From the NCBI RefSeq assembly GCF_011170125.1, contig NZ_BLLN01000005.1:2108001-2172000 (forward strand): a stretch of DNA of 64,000 nucleotides, read 5' to 3'. The translations under genes were made by a program, and so were the position numbers. Positions 1-8,120 of the stretch are shown here, piece by piece. Source of the DNA: Streptomyces diastaticus subsp. diastaticus (GTDB lineage Bacteria; Actinomycetota; Actinomycetes; Streptomycetales; Streptomycetaceae). The notes beneath the pieces are model-generated. The model ran no database searches. It had not been told where the DNA came from and saw only the letters and a list, made by a program, of their open reading frames with translations. Position 1 is the first letter of the stretch, and every line of letters begins with the position of its first letter.

Positions 1-805
1 CCCGTTCCCCGCGGCGGCATCGCACGACCCGGTCGCCGAGACCCTCGCGCTCGGTGGCGGCCAGGAAGTCGGCCAGCGGCGAGCGCATCACGCCGTACTC
101 CTCGTAGTGCACGGGCAGGACCTCGGGCAGTTCCAGGGCGCGCATCATCTCCACGCCCTGGCGCGCGTCCATCGTGACCAGCAGGCCGCCGGGCAGCGTC
201 GTTCCGCCGAGGTGGAGCACGGCGAGCTGGACGTCGGGGCAGCGCCGGGCGATCTCGTGCACACCGGGGAACATGACGGTGTCCCCGGTGACGTAGAGGC
301 GTACCTCCGGCTCCGCTCCGGCCGCCCCGAACTCCCAGAGGCTGCCCATGACCGGTGGCAGCAGCCGGTGCGCCAGGGCCGGGCCGTGGCGGCCGGGCAG
401 GGCCGTCACCCGCACCTGGCGGCCTTCGCGGACCAGCGTCTCGGACTGCCAGGTGGGCAGACCGACCGCCCGGGAGAAGCCGTGCAGTCCTTGCAGGCGC
501 CGCGAGGCGTGCGGCGTGGTGAGGATCGGCAGGTCCTTCGCCAGTCCCCGACGTGCCCGCCGGTCCCAGTGGTCGCCGTGCAGGTGGGAGAGGACCACCG
601 CGTCCAGGCCGGGCAGCTCGCTCAGCTCCAGGGCGGGATCGAGCAGCCTGGCGGAGGAGAGCCCGTTGCCCAGGTAGGCCCGCTCCCCCCGGTGCAGGAA
701 GTTCGGGTCGGTGAGGAGCGTCAGGGGCCCGTACTCGATGAGCAGCGTCGCATTCCCGATGAAGGTGATCCGCGCCGGTCCGCGGTCCTGCGGGTGGCCG
801 GTCAT
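1..805 (-). CDS. MBL-fold metallo-hydrolase (3' end cut by window)
   Basis: Metallo-beta-lactamase-fold hydrolase of the UlaG-like, beta-lactamase superfamily II type. The reading frame opens with MTGHPQDRGPARITFIGNAT and carries the metal motif HLHGDHWD near residue 75 (H-x-H-x-D-H), with later conserved parts LYVTGDT and LPVHYEEYG. An ATG at 805 follows GAGG eight bases upstream. The frame is still open at base 1, where it encodes DRVVRCRRGER, so only the last few residues are probably missing. The substrate cannot be read from sequence. It lies 48 bp downstream of the zinc-finger gene and may be co-transcribed with it. Confidence 0.85.
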   Translation of the reverse strand, partial: MTGHPQDRGPARITFIGNATLLIEYGPLTLLTDPNFLHRGERAYLGNGLSSARLLDPALELSELPGLDAVVLSHLHGDHWDRRARRGLAKDLPILTTPHASRRLQGLHGFSRAVGLPTWQSETLVREGRQVRVTALPGRHGPALAHRLLPPVMGSLWEFGAAGAEPEVRLYVTGDTVMFPGVHEIARRCPDVQLAVLHLGGTTLPGGLLVTMDARQGVEMMRALELPEVLPVHYEEYGVMRSPLADFLAATEREGLGDRVVRCRRGER

Positions 806-853
806 ACGCTTCGCCTCGCTTCCTCGCACCTCGGCGGCGGGTGTGCCCCGGCC

Positions 854-991
854 TCAGCCGTCCTCCGCCTCGTCGTCCCTGTCCCCCTCCGCCTGGGAGG
901 GGGTCGTCCGCGCGGGCTGCTCGCGCGCCTCCCGGCCCGGCTCCTCCTCGTCGCGCTCGCCCTCGGCCTGACCGGGAGTGGTGTCACTCAT
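854..991 (-). CDS. possible internal-start 45-residue acidic protein
   Basis: This in-frame ATG within the zinc-finger ORF has AGGAGG seven bases upstream, as strong as the upstream start. The product would start MSDTTPGQAEGERDEE and contains an internal duplication: TTPGQAEGERDEE is repeated as TTPSQAEGDRDDE. It is very acidic and has no cysteine or membrane segment. Function unknown. It is either the tail of the 216-residue protein, a separate product, or both. Confidence 0.35.
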   Translation of the reverse strand: MSDTTPGQAEGERDEEEPGREAREQPARTTPSQAEGDRDDEAEDG

Positions 992-1504
992 GGAGGTCCC
1001 TCCTGGCTCCGGCGCCCGCCGCGCCTCTCCTTCCACCGTGCGCCCGGAACGGCCACGGCGCGAGCGGGCACCGGTGGGGTCCTGCTGAGCGGCCCCGCGC
1101 GGCAGCCCCCGGCCACCCGCGCCGCTGCACGGCGCGCACAGCTCGGTGTGCGGCAGGGCCGCCAGCCGCTCCGGGCCGACGGCCGCGCCGCAGGACACGC
1201 AGCGCCCGAAGGCGCCCTCGTCGAGACGGCGCAGGGCCGCCTCCGCCCGCTGGACCGCGCTCCGCGCCTCGTCGGCCCGACGCCGCTCCTCCTCGACGGC
1301 GGTGCGCCGGGAGCCCGCGTCCCCGACGTCGAGTTCGCAGTCGTCCCCCAGGCGCAGCGCGGCCTCCTCGGCGGCGCCCGCCTGCTTCCGCGCCCGCGCC
1401 AGCCGCTCCGTCAAGGCCCGGCGCACAGACTCCCGGCCGCCCCGGGCCGCTCCCTCGCCGTCACCGTCATCGCCACCGGGCTGAACCGGAGGATTCGGCA
1501 CCAC
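854..1504 (-). CDS. DksA/TraR-type zinc-finger protein with acidic C-terminal tail
   Basis: A 216-residue protein. Residues 25-100 form a charged helical, coiled-coil-like region, followed by a C4 zinc finger CVSCG(x16)ELCAPC (Cys102, 105, 123, 126), the pattern of the TraR/DksA C-terminal domain. DksA-like proteins bind RNA polymerase through the secondary channel; whether this one does is inference. A GTG start at 1504 has AGGAGG six bases upstream (a second GTG follows directly). Unusually, the frame runs past the zinc finger through a basic linker into an acidic tail. That tail begins at an internal ATG (991) with its own AGGAGG, so the last 45 residues may also be made as a separate protein. 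Confidence 0.75.
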   Translation of the reverse strand: MVPNPPVQPGGDDGDGEGAARGGRESVRRALTERLARARKQAGAAEEAALRLGDDCELDVGDAGSRRTAVEEERRRADEARSAVQRAEAALRRLDEGAFGRCVSCGAAVGPERLAALPHTELCAPCSGAGGRGLPRGAAQQDPTGARSRRGRSGRTVEGEARRAPEPGGTSMSDTTPGQAEGERDEEEPGREAREQPARTTPSQAEGDRDDEAEDG

Positions 1505-1922
1505 CTCACGCCTCCTGACCTCTGCGAGGGCGCCCCGTTCCCTCCAGGCTACGGACCCCGCCGCCGGCCGGCCCGGCGGAAGCGGGCCTCGGGGGGCTTC
1601 ACCTCCGGTGCGGTCTCCGCGGTGGTCGCTGCGTGGTCTCGGTGTGCCGGCCGAAGGCCCTCGTGGCGAAGCTGCCTGGGCCTCCGGCCGGGGCGTCGGG
1701 AGTATGTGCCGGGCGCCGTGCGCGCCGTGCGGGGGGTGGGACGCCCACCAGGACCTGTCCGGCGGATCCTCGTGGGCCCGCGATGCCCGCGACGCCTGGC
1801 ACGCACTCTGGCCGCACGCGCGAATCACCCGAGTACGTCCGGTACGAGGGGAGATCCGGGCGCATGGCGAGAGCACGCACCGGACGCCGCGGGCTGTGCC
1901 ACGAGGATCCGCCGGGCAGGCC
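1505..1922. other. 418-bp gap without a recognised gene
   Basis: This lies between the starts of the zinc-finger gene and the end of the SRAP gene, both on the minus strand. It should hold the promoter of the zinc-finger gene. Open frames across it are rich in R, P and G and do not have the third-position bias of the neighbouring genes. I see no clear hairpin or RNA. Confidence 0.5.
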
Positions 1923-2786
1923 CTAGAAGAGGGTGCCCACCTCGGGTCCCTCCAGCTCGGTGACGAGCCCGGGCCCGTTGTTGCGCACGTTGCTCACCGC
2001 GGTGGCCACGGGATAGGCCCGCATCAGCCCTTCCGGCGGCGCCGCCAGCAGCTCCCGCAGCTCCGCCACGTCCGTCCGCGACGGGTCGAGCCAGGCGTCC
2101 CACCGGTCCGGCGGCAGCATCAACGGCATCCGGGGGTGGATGTCGGCCAGCGCCCGCGGTCCCTCCTCGGGCCCCACGGCGAGCGGTGCCGTCTCCGCCT
2201 CGGTGGTGATCACCGAACACGTCACCCACCAGGCGCGCGGGTGGTCCCCGGGCAGGGAGGGGTCGCGCCAGAACTCGTACAGCCCGGCCATCGCGAAGAC
2301 CGACCCGTCGGCGGGGGTGACGAAGTAGGGCTGCTTGCGGGGCCGCTTCCGCTTCCCCTCCTCCTCCAGCTTCCGCTCCTCGGGGGCGGTCACCCACTCG
2401 TAATAGCCGTCGGCGGGCAGGATGCAGCGGCGTGCGGCGAACGCCCGGCGGTAGGCGGGCTTCTCGTGGACGGTCTCGGCCCGCGCGTTGATCATCCGGG
2501 CGCCGCCGTCGGGCGACTTGGCCCAGGAGGGGACGAGACCCCAGGTCAGGGTCCGCAACTGCCGTACGGGGCGCGGGTCGTCGCTCCCCTTGACCGGCCG
2601 GTCGAGGATCGCGGGAACCTCCTTGGTGGGCGCCACGTTCCAGTCGGGGACGAGGGTCTCGGAGGGCGAGGGGGCCTCCCCCGTCTCCTGGCCGTCCGCC
2701 GCCGCCTCGCTCAGCTCGGCCTTCTCGACGCCGAAGATCTCACTGAGGTCCTCAGGGCTCCGGGTGGCCGCGTACCGTCCGCACAT
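1923..2786 (-). CDS. yedK: SOS response-associated peptidase, YedK/HMCES (SRAP) family
   Basis: A 287-residue SRAP-domain protein. It begins MCGRYAATRSPEDLSEIFGV; removal of Met1 exposes Cys2, which in HMCES/YedK forms a thiazolidine crosslink with abasic sites in single-stranded DNA. Other family motifs are visible: WNVAPT, LTWGLVPSWA, INARAETV, GYYEW (catalytic Glu) and IHPRMPLML (conserved His). A lysine-rich insert (EERKLEEEGKRKRPRKQP) follows GYYEW and is common in actinobacterial versions. It shields stalled replication forks from error-prone repair. No clear Shine-Dalgarno is visible, but the Cys2 requirement fixes the start. Confidence 0.93.
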   Translation of the reverse strand: MCGRYAATRSPEDLSEIFGVEKAELSEAAADGQETGEAPSPSETLVPDWNVAPTKEVPAILDRPVKGSDDPRPVRQLRTLTWGLVPSWAKSPDGGARMINARAETVHEKPAYRRAFAARRCILPADGYYEWVTAPEERKLEEEGKRKRPRKQPYFVTPADGSVFAMAGLYEFWRDPSLPGDHPRAWWVTCSVITTEAETAPLAVGPEEGPRALADIHPRMPLMLPPDRWDAWLDPSRTDVAELRELLAAPPEGLMRAYPVATAVSNVRNNGPGLVTELEGPEVGTLF

Positions 2787-2876
2787 ACGTGCCAGACTGC
2801 CAGGCCCGGCCGTCCGGCCGCCACCACGTGGGGCCCGGCGGACGCGCGCCCCACCGCTGCGAGGAGCCGCCCGAGT

Positions 2877-3602
2877 ATGCAGAGCACCACCACCGCACCC
2901 GCCGCCGATCTGTGGGACCGCGTCACCGGGACGCAGACCGCCCCCGAGTTCTGGCTGGTCGTGGCGACCGGCGTGGCGGCCCTCGCCGTGGTCCTGTGGG
3001 GCCCGGCCTGGCGCCCGGCGCGGAACGCCGTCACCATCGCCCACGAGGGCGGCCACGGCCTGGTCGCTCTGGTCACCGGCCGCAAGCTGGAGGGGATACG
3101 CCTCCACTCGGACACCTCCGGGCTGACCGTGAGCCGGGGCCGGCCGACCGGGCCGGGCATGATCCTCACCACCCTCGCCGGGTACACCGCCCCCTCGCTC
3201 CTCGGGCTGGGCGGCGCGTGGCTGCTGGCCGCCGGGCACATCACGGCGCTGCTGTGGGCGGCGACGGCGCTGCTGCTCGCCCTGCTGGTGATGGTCCGCA
3301 ACGCCTACGGGGTGCTGACCGTGCTGATCACCGGCGGCCTCTTCGTCGCGGTCTCCTGGCTCGCCGATTCCCAGGTGCAGGCGGTCTTCGCCTACGCGGC
3401 GGTCTGGTTCCTGCTGCTGGGCGGGGTGCGGCCGGTGTTCGAGCTCCAGTCGAAGCGGCGGCGCGGCGGTGCGCCGGACTCCGACGCCGACCAGCTCGCC
3501 CGCCTGACCCACGCCCCGGCGGCGGTCTGGCTCTTCTTCTTCCACGCGGTCGCGCTCTGCTCCCTGATCGGCGGCGGCGGCCGGCTGCTGGGCCGGTCGT
3601 GA
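2877..3602 (+). CDS. M50-family-like membrane metallopeptidase
   Basis: A 241-residue polytopic membrane protein. The first transmembrane helix (about residues 25-45) is followed by the zinc motif HEGGH (HExxH) in AVTIAHEGGHGLVAL, typical of the M50B site-2-protease-like family. Four to five further hydrophobic segments follow, e.g. the LLWAATALLLALLVMVRNAYG region and a VWFLLLGGVRPVFEL segment. Predicted to act in the membrane; the substrate is unknown, and some members of this family are described only as M50-like without shown activity. It is divergent from yedK, 90 bp away. Confidence 0.85.
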   Translation: MQSTTTAPAADLWDRVTGTQTAPEFWLVVATGVAALAVVLWGPAWRPARNAVTIAHEGGHGLVALVTGRKLEGIRLHSDTSGLTVSRGRPTGPGMILTTLAGYTAPSLLGLGGAWLLAAGHITALLWAATALLLALLVMVRNAYGVLTVLITGGLFVAVSWLADSQVQAVFAYAAVWFLLLGGVRPVFELQSKRRRGGAPDSDADQLARLTHAPAAVWLFFFHAVALCSLIGGGGRLLGRS

Positions 3603-3692
3603 CCGTTCCGGGCCGCCGCCGCCCGTCTCCGTGAGGGGTGGCGGCGCTCCCGTGCGCCGGTCCGGCGACCTCGGCGCACTAAAGTGGCGGTC

Positions 3693-5051
3693 ATGACCCT
3701 GAACCCGGTTTCCACTCCCCTCTGGCCTGCCCCGTACGCGACCGGAGCCGTCGAGGCGACGGTCCAGGTACCGGGGTCCAAGTCGGTCACCAACCGAGCC
3801 CTGGTCCTGGCGGCGCTCGCGGCCGAGCCGGGGTGGCTGCGCCGCCCGCTGCGCTCGCGCGACACCGTGCTGATGGCGGACGCGCTGCGCACCCTCGGCG
3901 TGGGCATCGAGGAGACCGTCTCGTCGGACTCGGCCGCACCGGGCAGCGCCGTGCCGCGCGGCGGGGGCGGCGAGGCGTGGCGGATCATCCCGTCGGGCCT
4001 GCGCGGCCCGGCCACCGTCGACGTGGGCAACGCGGGCACGGTGATGCGCTTCCTGCCGCCGCTCGCCACCCTCGCCGACGGCGACATCCGCTTCGACGGC
4101 GACCCGCGCTCCTACGAGCGTCCGCTGCACGGCGTGATCGACGCGCTGCGCGCGCTCGGCGCCCGGATCGACGACGACGACCGGGGCAGCCTGCCGCTGA
4201 CGGTGCACGGCACGGGCTCACTGGACGGCGGCACGGTCGAGATCGACGCCTCCTCGTCCTCCCAGTTCGTCAGCGCCCTGCTGCTGTCGGCGCCCCGTTT
4301 CAACCAGGGCGTGGAGGTCCGTCATATCGGCCCCAGGCTGCCCTCGATGCCGCACATCCGGATGACCGTCGACATGCTGCGCCGGGTCGGCGCCCAGGTC
4401 GACGAGCCCGAGTCGGGCGGCGAGCCGAACGTCTGGCGGGTCACCCCGGGCGCGCTGCTCGGCCGGGACCTCACCGTCGAGCCGGACCTGTCGAACGCCC
4501 AGCCGTTCCTGGCGGCGGCGCTGGTCACCGGTGGCCGCGTGGTGATCCCGGACTGGCCGGCCCGCACCACGCAGCCGGGTGACCGCCTGCGGGAGATCTT
4601 CACCACGATGGGTGGTTCCTGCGAACTCACCGAGGCCGGCCTGGTCTTCACCGGCTCGGGCCGCGTCCACGGCATCGACGTGGACCTCGGTGAGGTCGGC
4701 GAGCTGACCCCGGGGATCGCGGCCGTCGCTGCGCTGGCCGACGGCGAGTCCGTCCTGCGCGGCGTGGCGCACCTGCGGCTGCACGAGACGGACCGGCTTG
4801 CGGCGCTCACCAAGGAGATCAACGAGCTGGGAGGCGACGTCACGGAGACCGCCGACGGCCTGCGCATCCGTCCCCGTCCGCTGCACGGCGGTGTCTTCCG
4901 CACCTACGACGACCACCGGATGGCGACCGCCGGCGCGGTCCTGGGACTGGCGGTGAAGGACGTCGAGATCGAGAACGTCGCCACCACCGCGAAGACCCTG
5001 CCCGACTTCCCCGACCTGTGGACCGCCATGCTCGACGGGTCCGGCCAGTGA
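3693..5051 (+). CDS. aroA: 3-phosphoshikimate 1-carboxyvinyltransferase (EPSP synthase)
   Basis: A 452-residue enzyme that joins shikimate-3-phosphate and phosphoenolpyruvate to make EPSP in the shikimate pathway. Motifs: [18 protein letters not shown] near the N-terminus (substrate-binding Lys), [14 protein letters not shown] (PEP loop), [13 protein letters not shown], and a C-terminal [15 protein letters not shown]. The ATG at 3693 has no Shine-Dalgarno. A TAAAGT hexamer at 3680-3685 sits seven bases upstream, suggesting a leaderless or near-leaderless transcript; a GTG at 3684 is an alternative start. rsgA begins 16 bp downstream and is probably in the same operon. Confidence 0.97.
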   Translation: MTLNPVSTPLWPAPYATGAVEATVQVPGSKSVTNRALVLAALAAEPGWLRRPLRSRDTVLMADALRTLGVGIEETVSSDSAAPGSAVPRGGGGEAWRIIPSGLRGPATVDVGNAGTVMRFLPPLATLADGDIRFDGDPRSYERPLHGVIDALRALGARIDDDDRGSLPLTVHGTGSLDGGTVEIDASSSSQFVSALLLSAPRFNQGVEVRHIGPRLPSMPHIRMTVDMLRRVGAQVDEPESGGEPNVWRVTPGALLGRDLTVEPDLSNAQPFLAAALVTGGRVVIPDWPARTTQPGDRLREIFTTMGGSCELTEAGLVFTGSGRVHGIDVDLGEVGELTPGIAAVAALADGESVLRGVAHLRLHETDRLAALTKEINELGGDVTETADGLRIRPRPLHGGVFRTYDDHRMATAGAVLGLAVKDVEIENVATTAKTLPDFPDLWTAMLDGSGQ

Positions 5052-5067
5052 CGGCCGGGAGCTGACG

Positions 5068-6084
5068 ATGCGCCGTTACGGAAAGAACCCCGACGAGGAC
5101 GACATCCGCGTCCGCCCCAGCCGCCGGGGCAGCCGCCCCCGCACCCACACCCGCCCCAAGCACGAGGACGCCGCCGAGGGCACGGTCCTCACCGTGGACC
5201 GGGGCCGGATCACCTGCCTGGTCGAGGGCCGTACGGTGACCGCGATGAAGGCCCGCGAGCTGGGCCGCAAGGCGGCGGTGGTGGGCGACCGGGTGGCGGT
5301 GGTCGGGGATCTCTCCGGAGAGAAGGACACCCTGGCGCGCATCGTGCGGATCGAGGAGCGCGCCTCGGTGCTGCGCCGCACGGCCGACGACGACGACCCC
5401 TACGAGCGCGTCGTCGTCGCCAACGCCGACCGGCTCGCCGTCGTCACGGCGCTGGCCGACCCGGAGCCGAGGCCCCGGATGATCGACCGCTGCCTGGTCG
5501 CCGCGTACGACGGCGGTCTGGAGCCGGTGCTGGTGCTGACCAAGTCGGACCTGGCCGACCCCGACTCCCTGCTGGACACCTACCGGGCGCTGGGCGTCCC
5601 GTACGTGGTGACCAGCCGCGAGGAGTTGGAGGACGGCTCGGCCGTGGAGCGGGTCCGGGAGCTGCTGGACGGCCATGTGACGGCGTTCGTGGGCCATTCG
5701 GGCGTCGGCAAGACGACGCTGGTGAACGCGCTGGTCCCCGAGGAGCAGCGGCGGATCACCGGCCACGTCAACGCGGTGACCGGCCGGGGCCGGCACACCA
5801 CGGTGTCTGCGCTGGCGCTGCCGCTGGCGGACGCGGCCCCCGGTAGCTGGGTGATCGACACACCGGGCGTGCGGTCGTTCGGGCTGCACCACGTCGACCC
5901 CTCGCGGGTCATCCACGCCTTCCCCGACCTGGAGCCGGGGACGGAGGAGTGCCCGCGCGGGTGCAGCCACGACGAGCCGGAGTGCGCGCTCGACCAGTGG
6001 GTGGCCGACGGCCGCGCGGACCCGGCCCGCCTCAACTCGCTGCGGCGGCTGCTGGCGACGCGGGAGCGGCGCGAGGGCGACTGA
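5068..6084 (+). CDS. rsgA: ribosome small-subunit-dependent GTPase A
   Basis: A 338-residue circularly permuted GTPase that helps late maturation of the 30S subunit. An OB-fold lies at about residues 38-100. The GTPase motifs appear in permuted order: G4 TKSD (158-161), then G1 GHSGVGKTT (209-217), then G3 DTPGVRSFG. The C-terminal zinc site CPRGCSHDEPEC is present. The N-terminal 30 residues are arginine-rich. Start ATG follows GGGAG. It lies just after aroA on the same strand. Confidence 0.96.
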   Translation: MRRYGKNPDEDDIRVRPSRRGSRPRTHTRPKHEDAAEGTVLTVDRGRITCLVEGRTVTAMKARELGRKAAVVGDRVAVVGDLSGEKDTLARIVRIEERASVLRRTADDDDPYERVVVANADRLAVVTALADPEPRPRMIDRCLVAAYDGGLEPVLVLTKSDLADPDSLLDTYRALGVPYVVTSREELEDGSAVERVRELLDGHVTAFVGHSGVGKTTLVNALVPEEQRRITGHVNAVTGRGRHTTVSALALPLADAAPGSWVIDTPGVRSFGLHHVDPSRVIHAFPDLEPGTEECPRGCSHDEPECALDQWVADGRADPARLNSLRRLLATRERREGD

Positions 6085-6160
6085 CCTCGGGTACGACGGC
6101 GGCGCGACGGGCCGCGCCGGGTCGCGGACCGCACCGCACCACGCGGGCATAATCGCCCGA

Positions 6161-6231
6161 AGCGGTACAAAGCGCGCGGCGGGGTTCCCTGGCGGCCCGT
6201 TCTCCGGACGGCCCACGGGTCCCGCCGCGCC
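6161..6231 (+). promoter_or_regulatory. structured leader upstream of the SMR gene
   Basis: Within the 271-bp gap before the SMR gene, a perfect 10-bp stem (GCGCGGCGGG with CCCGCCGCGC) encloses a GTTCCCTGGC stretch and an inner hairpin GGCCCGT/ACGGCC. The arrangement recalls a structured RNA leader, but the defining loops of guanidine riboswitch classes are not clearly present. It could equally be the rsgA transcript end, although no T-run follows. Confidence 0.3.
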
Positions 6232-6355
6232 GTGCCGCTCGTCGTGGACCGGACGGTGCGCGCGGGATCGTTTCGTCGGACCGGGCCGGGCCGGGGCGTG
6301 CCCATGTGCGCCGGACGCGCCCGCGCCGTACCGCCCCGAGGGGAAAGGCACATTC

Positions 6356-6679
6356 ATGGCATGGCTGCTGGTCATCGTCGCGGGGCTGCTGGAGACGGGG
6401 TTCGCCGTCTGCCTCAAGCTCTCCCACGGCTTCACCCGGCTGTGGCCGACGATCGCCTTCGCCGCGTTCGCCCTCGGCAGCTTCGGTCTGCTGACGCTCG
6501 CCCTGAAGCGTCTGGACGTGGGCCCGGCGTACGCGGTGTGGACCGGCATCGGCGCGGCCGGCACCGCGATCTACGGCATGGTCTTCCTCGGTGACGTCGT
6601 CTCGACGCTCAAGATCATCTCGATCACCCTGGTCATCTGCGGCGTCATCGGCCTCCAGCTCTCCGGGTCGGCCCAGTGA
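6356..6679 (+). CDS. SMR-family transporter, Gdx/SugE-like
   Basis: A 107-residue, four-helix small multidrug resistance protein. The proton/substrate-binding Glu13 sits in AGLLETGFAV. The stretch LKLSHGFTRLWP closely follows E. coli SugE/Gdx (LKYTHGFSRLTP), and AYAVWTGIGAAGTAIYGMVF matches the same subtype, so guanidinium export is more likely than broad drug export. The Trp that usually follows Glu13 in Gdx is Phe here. It functions as an antiparallel dimer in the membrane. Start ATG follows GAGGGGAAAGG. Confidence 0.88.
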   Translation: MAWLLVIVAGLLETGFAVCLKLSHGFTRLWPTIAFAAFALGSFGLLTLALKRLDVGPAYAVWTGIGAAGTAIYGMVFLGDVVSTLKIISITLVICGVIGLQLSGSAQ

Positions 6680-7244
6680 CACTCCCCCGCCGCCCCGCCG
6701 GTGGGACCGCGTCCCCCGACCGCGCCGGTGCCGCCGTCCGGGACAGCGCGGCCGCACTCGCACTCCCGGGGCGGTCCGCGCGGGGCGGTGGCGGCGGAGC
6801 GCGCCGGGGCCGGGCGCGGGGGGCGGAGGCGGGCAGCGGGTCGCCCCGGCAGCCGGTCAGCGGAGCGGCGGCCTCGTTCCGGTCGGCGGTGGATCGCACC
6901 GGGTCGCGGGTCGGGCGAGGGTGCGTCCGGTCCCGCTGAGGTGGCCGTCGGCGGCCCGCCGCACCAGGGCGCGCGCCGGCCTCTCCTTGCCGCCGACCTG
7001 GTTGTGGGCGTCTGCCGGGTGACGCCGGCGGCGGCCGTGGCGTCCCGCTTCCCCACCGTGCGGTCCGGGCGGGGCTCGGCAGGGCCGCACGGGGGCCGGT
7101 ACGAGCGCTTCCCGACCCCATCCCGTGCGGGAGAGCACGGGGTGGGGTCGGGAAGTGTCAAGGAGGTGTGCGCGTGTGTGGGGGCGCCGCGCCCGCCGGT
7201 GACCGGATGGCCCGGCGCGGCGCGAGATCGATACTGTTTCGTCC
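6680..7244. other. 565-bp gap with hairpin and orphan ribosome binding site
   Basis: No gene with normal third-position bias is seen. Near its right end are a long hairpin (7108-7155), an AGGAGG followed by GTG with no supported gene, and the putative hisN promoter hexamer GATACT at 7230-7235. Confidence 0.5.
7108..7155. terminator. 21-bp near-perfect hairpin upstream of hisN
   Basis: Arms 7108-7128 and 7135-7155 pair over 21 bp with one G-T wobble around a GGGAGA loop. No T-run follows on either strand, which is common for streptomycete terminators. It may end transcription from the SMR gene or act as a regulatory hairpin before hisN. Confidence 0.6.
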
Positions 7245-8051
7245 ATGGCCGACTATCACGATGATCTGCGTCTCGCCCATGTGCTTGCGGACGCCGCCGA
7301 CGCGACCACGATGGAGCGGTTCAAGGCCCTCGACCTGAAGGTCGAGACGAAGCCGGACCTCACCCCGGTCACGGAGGCCGACAAGGCGGCGGAGGAGCTG
7401 ATCCGCGGTCACCTCGCCCGGGCCAGGCCGCGCGACGCGATCCTCGGCGAGGAGTACGGGGTGGAGGGCACCGGCTCCCGCCGCTGGGTGATCGACCCGA
7501 TCGACGGCACCAAGAACTACGTGCGCGGGGTGCCGGTCTGGGCGACGCTGATCTCGCTCATGGAGGCCGACCCCCAGGGCGGCGGTTTCCGGCCGGTGGT
7601 CGGCCTGGTGTCGGCCCCCGCGCTGGGCCGGCGCTGGTGGGCGGCGAAGGGCGCGGGCGCCTACACCGGGCGGAGCCTCACCTCCGCGAGCCGCCTGAAG
7701 GTCTCGGCGGTGGACCGGGTGGAGAACGCCTCGTTCGCCTACTCCTCGCTCTCCGGCTGGGAGGAGCGGGGGCGGCTGGACGGCTTCCTCGACCTGACGC
7801 GCACCTGCTGGCGCACCAGGGGCTACGGCGACTTCTGGCCGTACATGATGGTCGCCGAGGGCAGTGTCGACATCTGCGCGGAGCCGGAGCTGTCGCTGTG
7901 GGACATGGCGGCCAACGCGGTCATCGTGGAGGAGGCGGGCGGCACCTTCACCTCGCTGGAGGGAGCCCCCGGCCCTTCGGGCGAGAACGCCGCGGCCTCC
8001 AACGGCCTGCTCCACGACGAGCTGCTGGGGTACCTGAACCAGCGTTACTGA
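7245..8051 (+). CDS. hisN: histidinol-phosphatase, inositol monophosphatase family
   Basis: A 268-residue Mg-dependent phosphatase that removes phosphate from L-histidinol phosphate, the penultimate step before histidinol dehydrogenase in actinobacterial histidine synthesis. Metal-binding motifs: VTEADKAAE, GEEYG (residues 68-72), DPIDGTKNY (84-92) and the second signature SLWDMAANAVIVEEAGG. The segment GYGDFWPYMMVAEGSVDI is typical of the HisN subgroup. There is no Shine-Dalgarno before the ATG; a GATACT hexamer ten bases upstream suggests a very short leader. Confidence 0.92.
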   Translation: MADYHDDLRLAHVLADAADATTMERFKALDLKVETKPDLTPVTEADKAAEELIRGHLARARPRDAILGEEYGVEGTGSRRWVIDPIDGTKNYVRGVPVWATLISLMEADPQGGGFRPVVGLVSAPALGRRWWAAKGAGAYTGRSLTSASRLKVSAVDRVENASFAYSSLSGWEERGRLDGFLDLTRTCWRTRGYGDFWPYMMVAEGSVDICAEPELSLWDMAANAVIVEEAGGTFTSLEGAPGPSGENAAASNGLLHDELLGYLNQRY

Positions 8052-8067
8052 GCACCCGCGCACAGCA

Positions 8068-8103
8068 CGGCGGGCCGGAACCCCGAGGGGTTCCGGCCCG
8101 CCG
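8068..8103. terminator. bidirectional terminator between hisN and catalase
   Basis: A perfect hairpin with about 16 paired bases (CGGCGGGCCGGAACCC and its complement) and a very short GA-centred loop lies between the convergent ends of hisN and the catalase gene. Confidence 0.85.
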
Positions 8104-8120
8104 CCCGCGACAAGCGTCCG

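Noticed and set aside
1599..1880. 93-codon minus-strand frame in the gap upstream of the zinc-finger gene
   Set aside because: It is rich in R, P and G, with no ribosome binding site and no recognisable motif; overlapping frames are equally open.
107..1963. Long plus-strand open frame over the first three genes
   Set aside because: The minus strand carries recognisable proteins over most of it (MBL fold, zinc finger); the plus frame has no domain and is a GC-rich shadow.
6161..6355. Guanidine-II (mini-ykkC) riboswitch
   Set aside because: ACGG occurs, but not as the tetraloop of two adequate stems; I could not support the class, so only a generic structured leader is listed.
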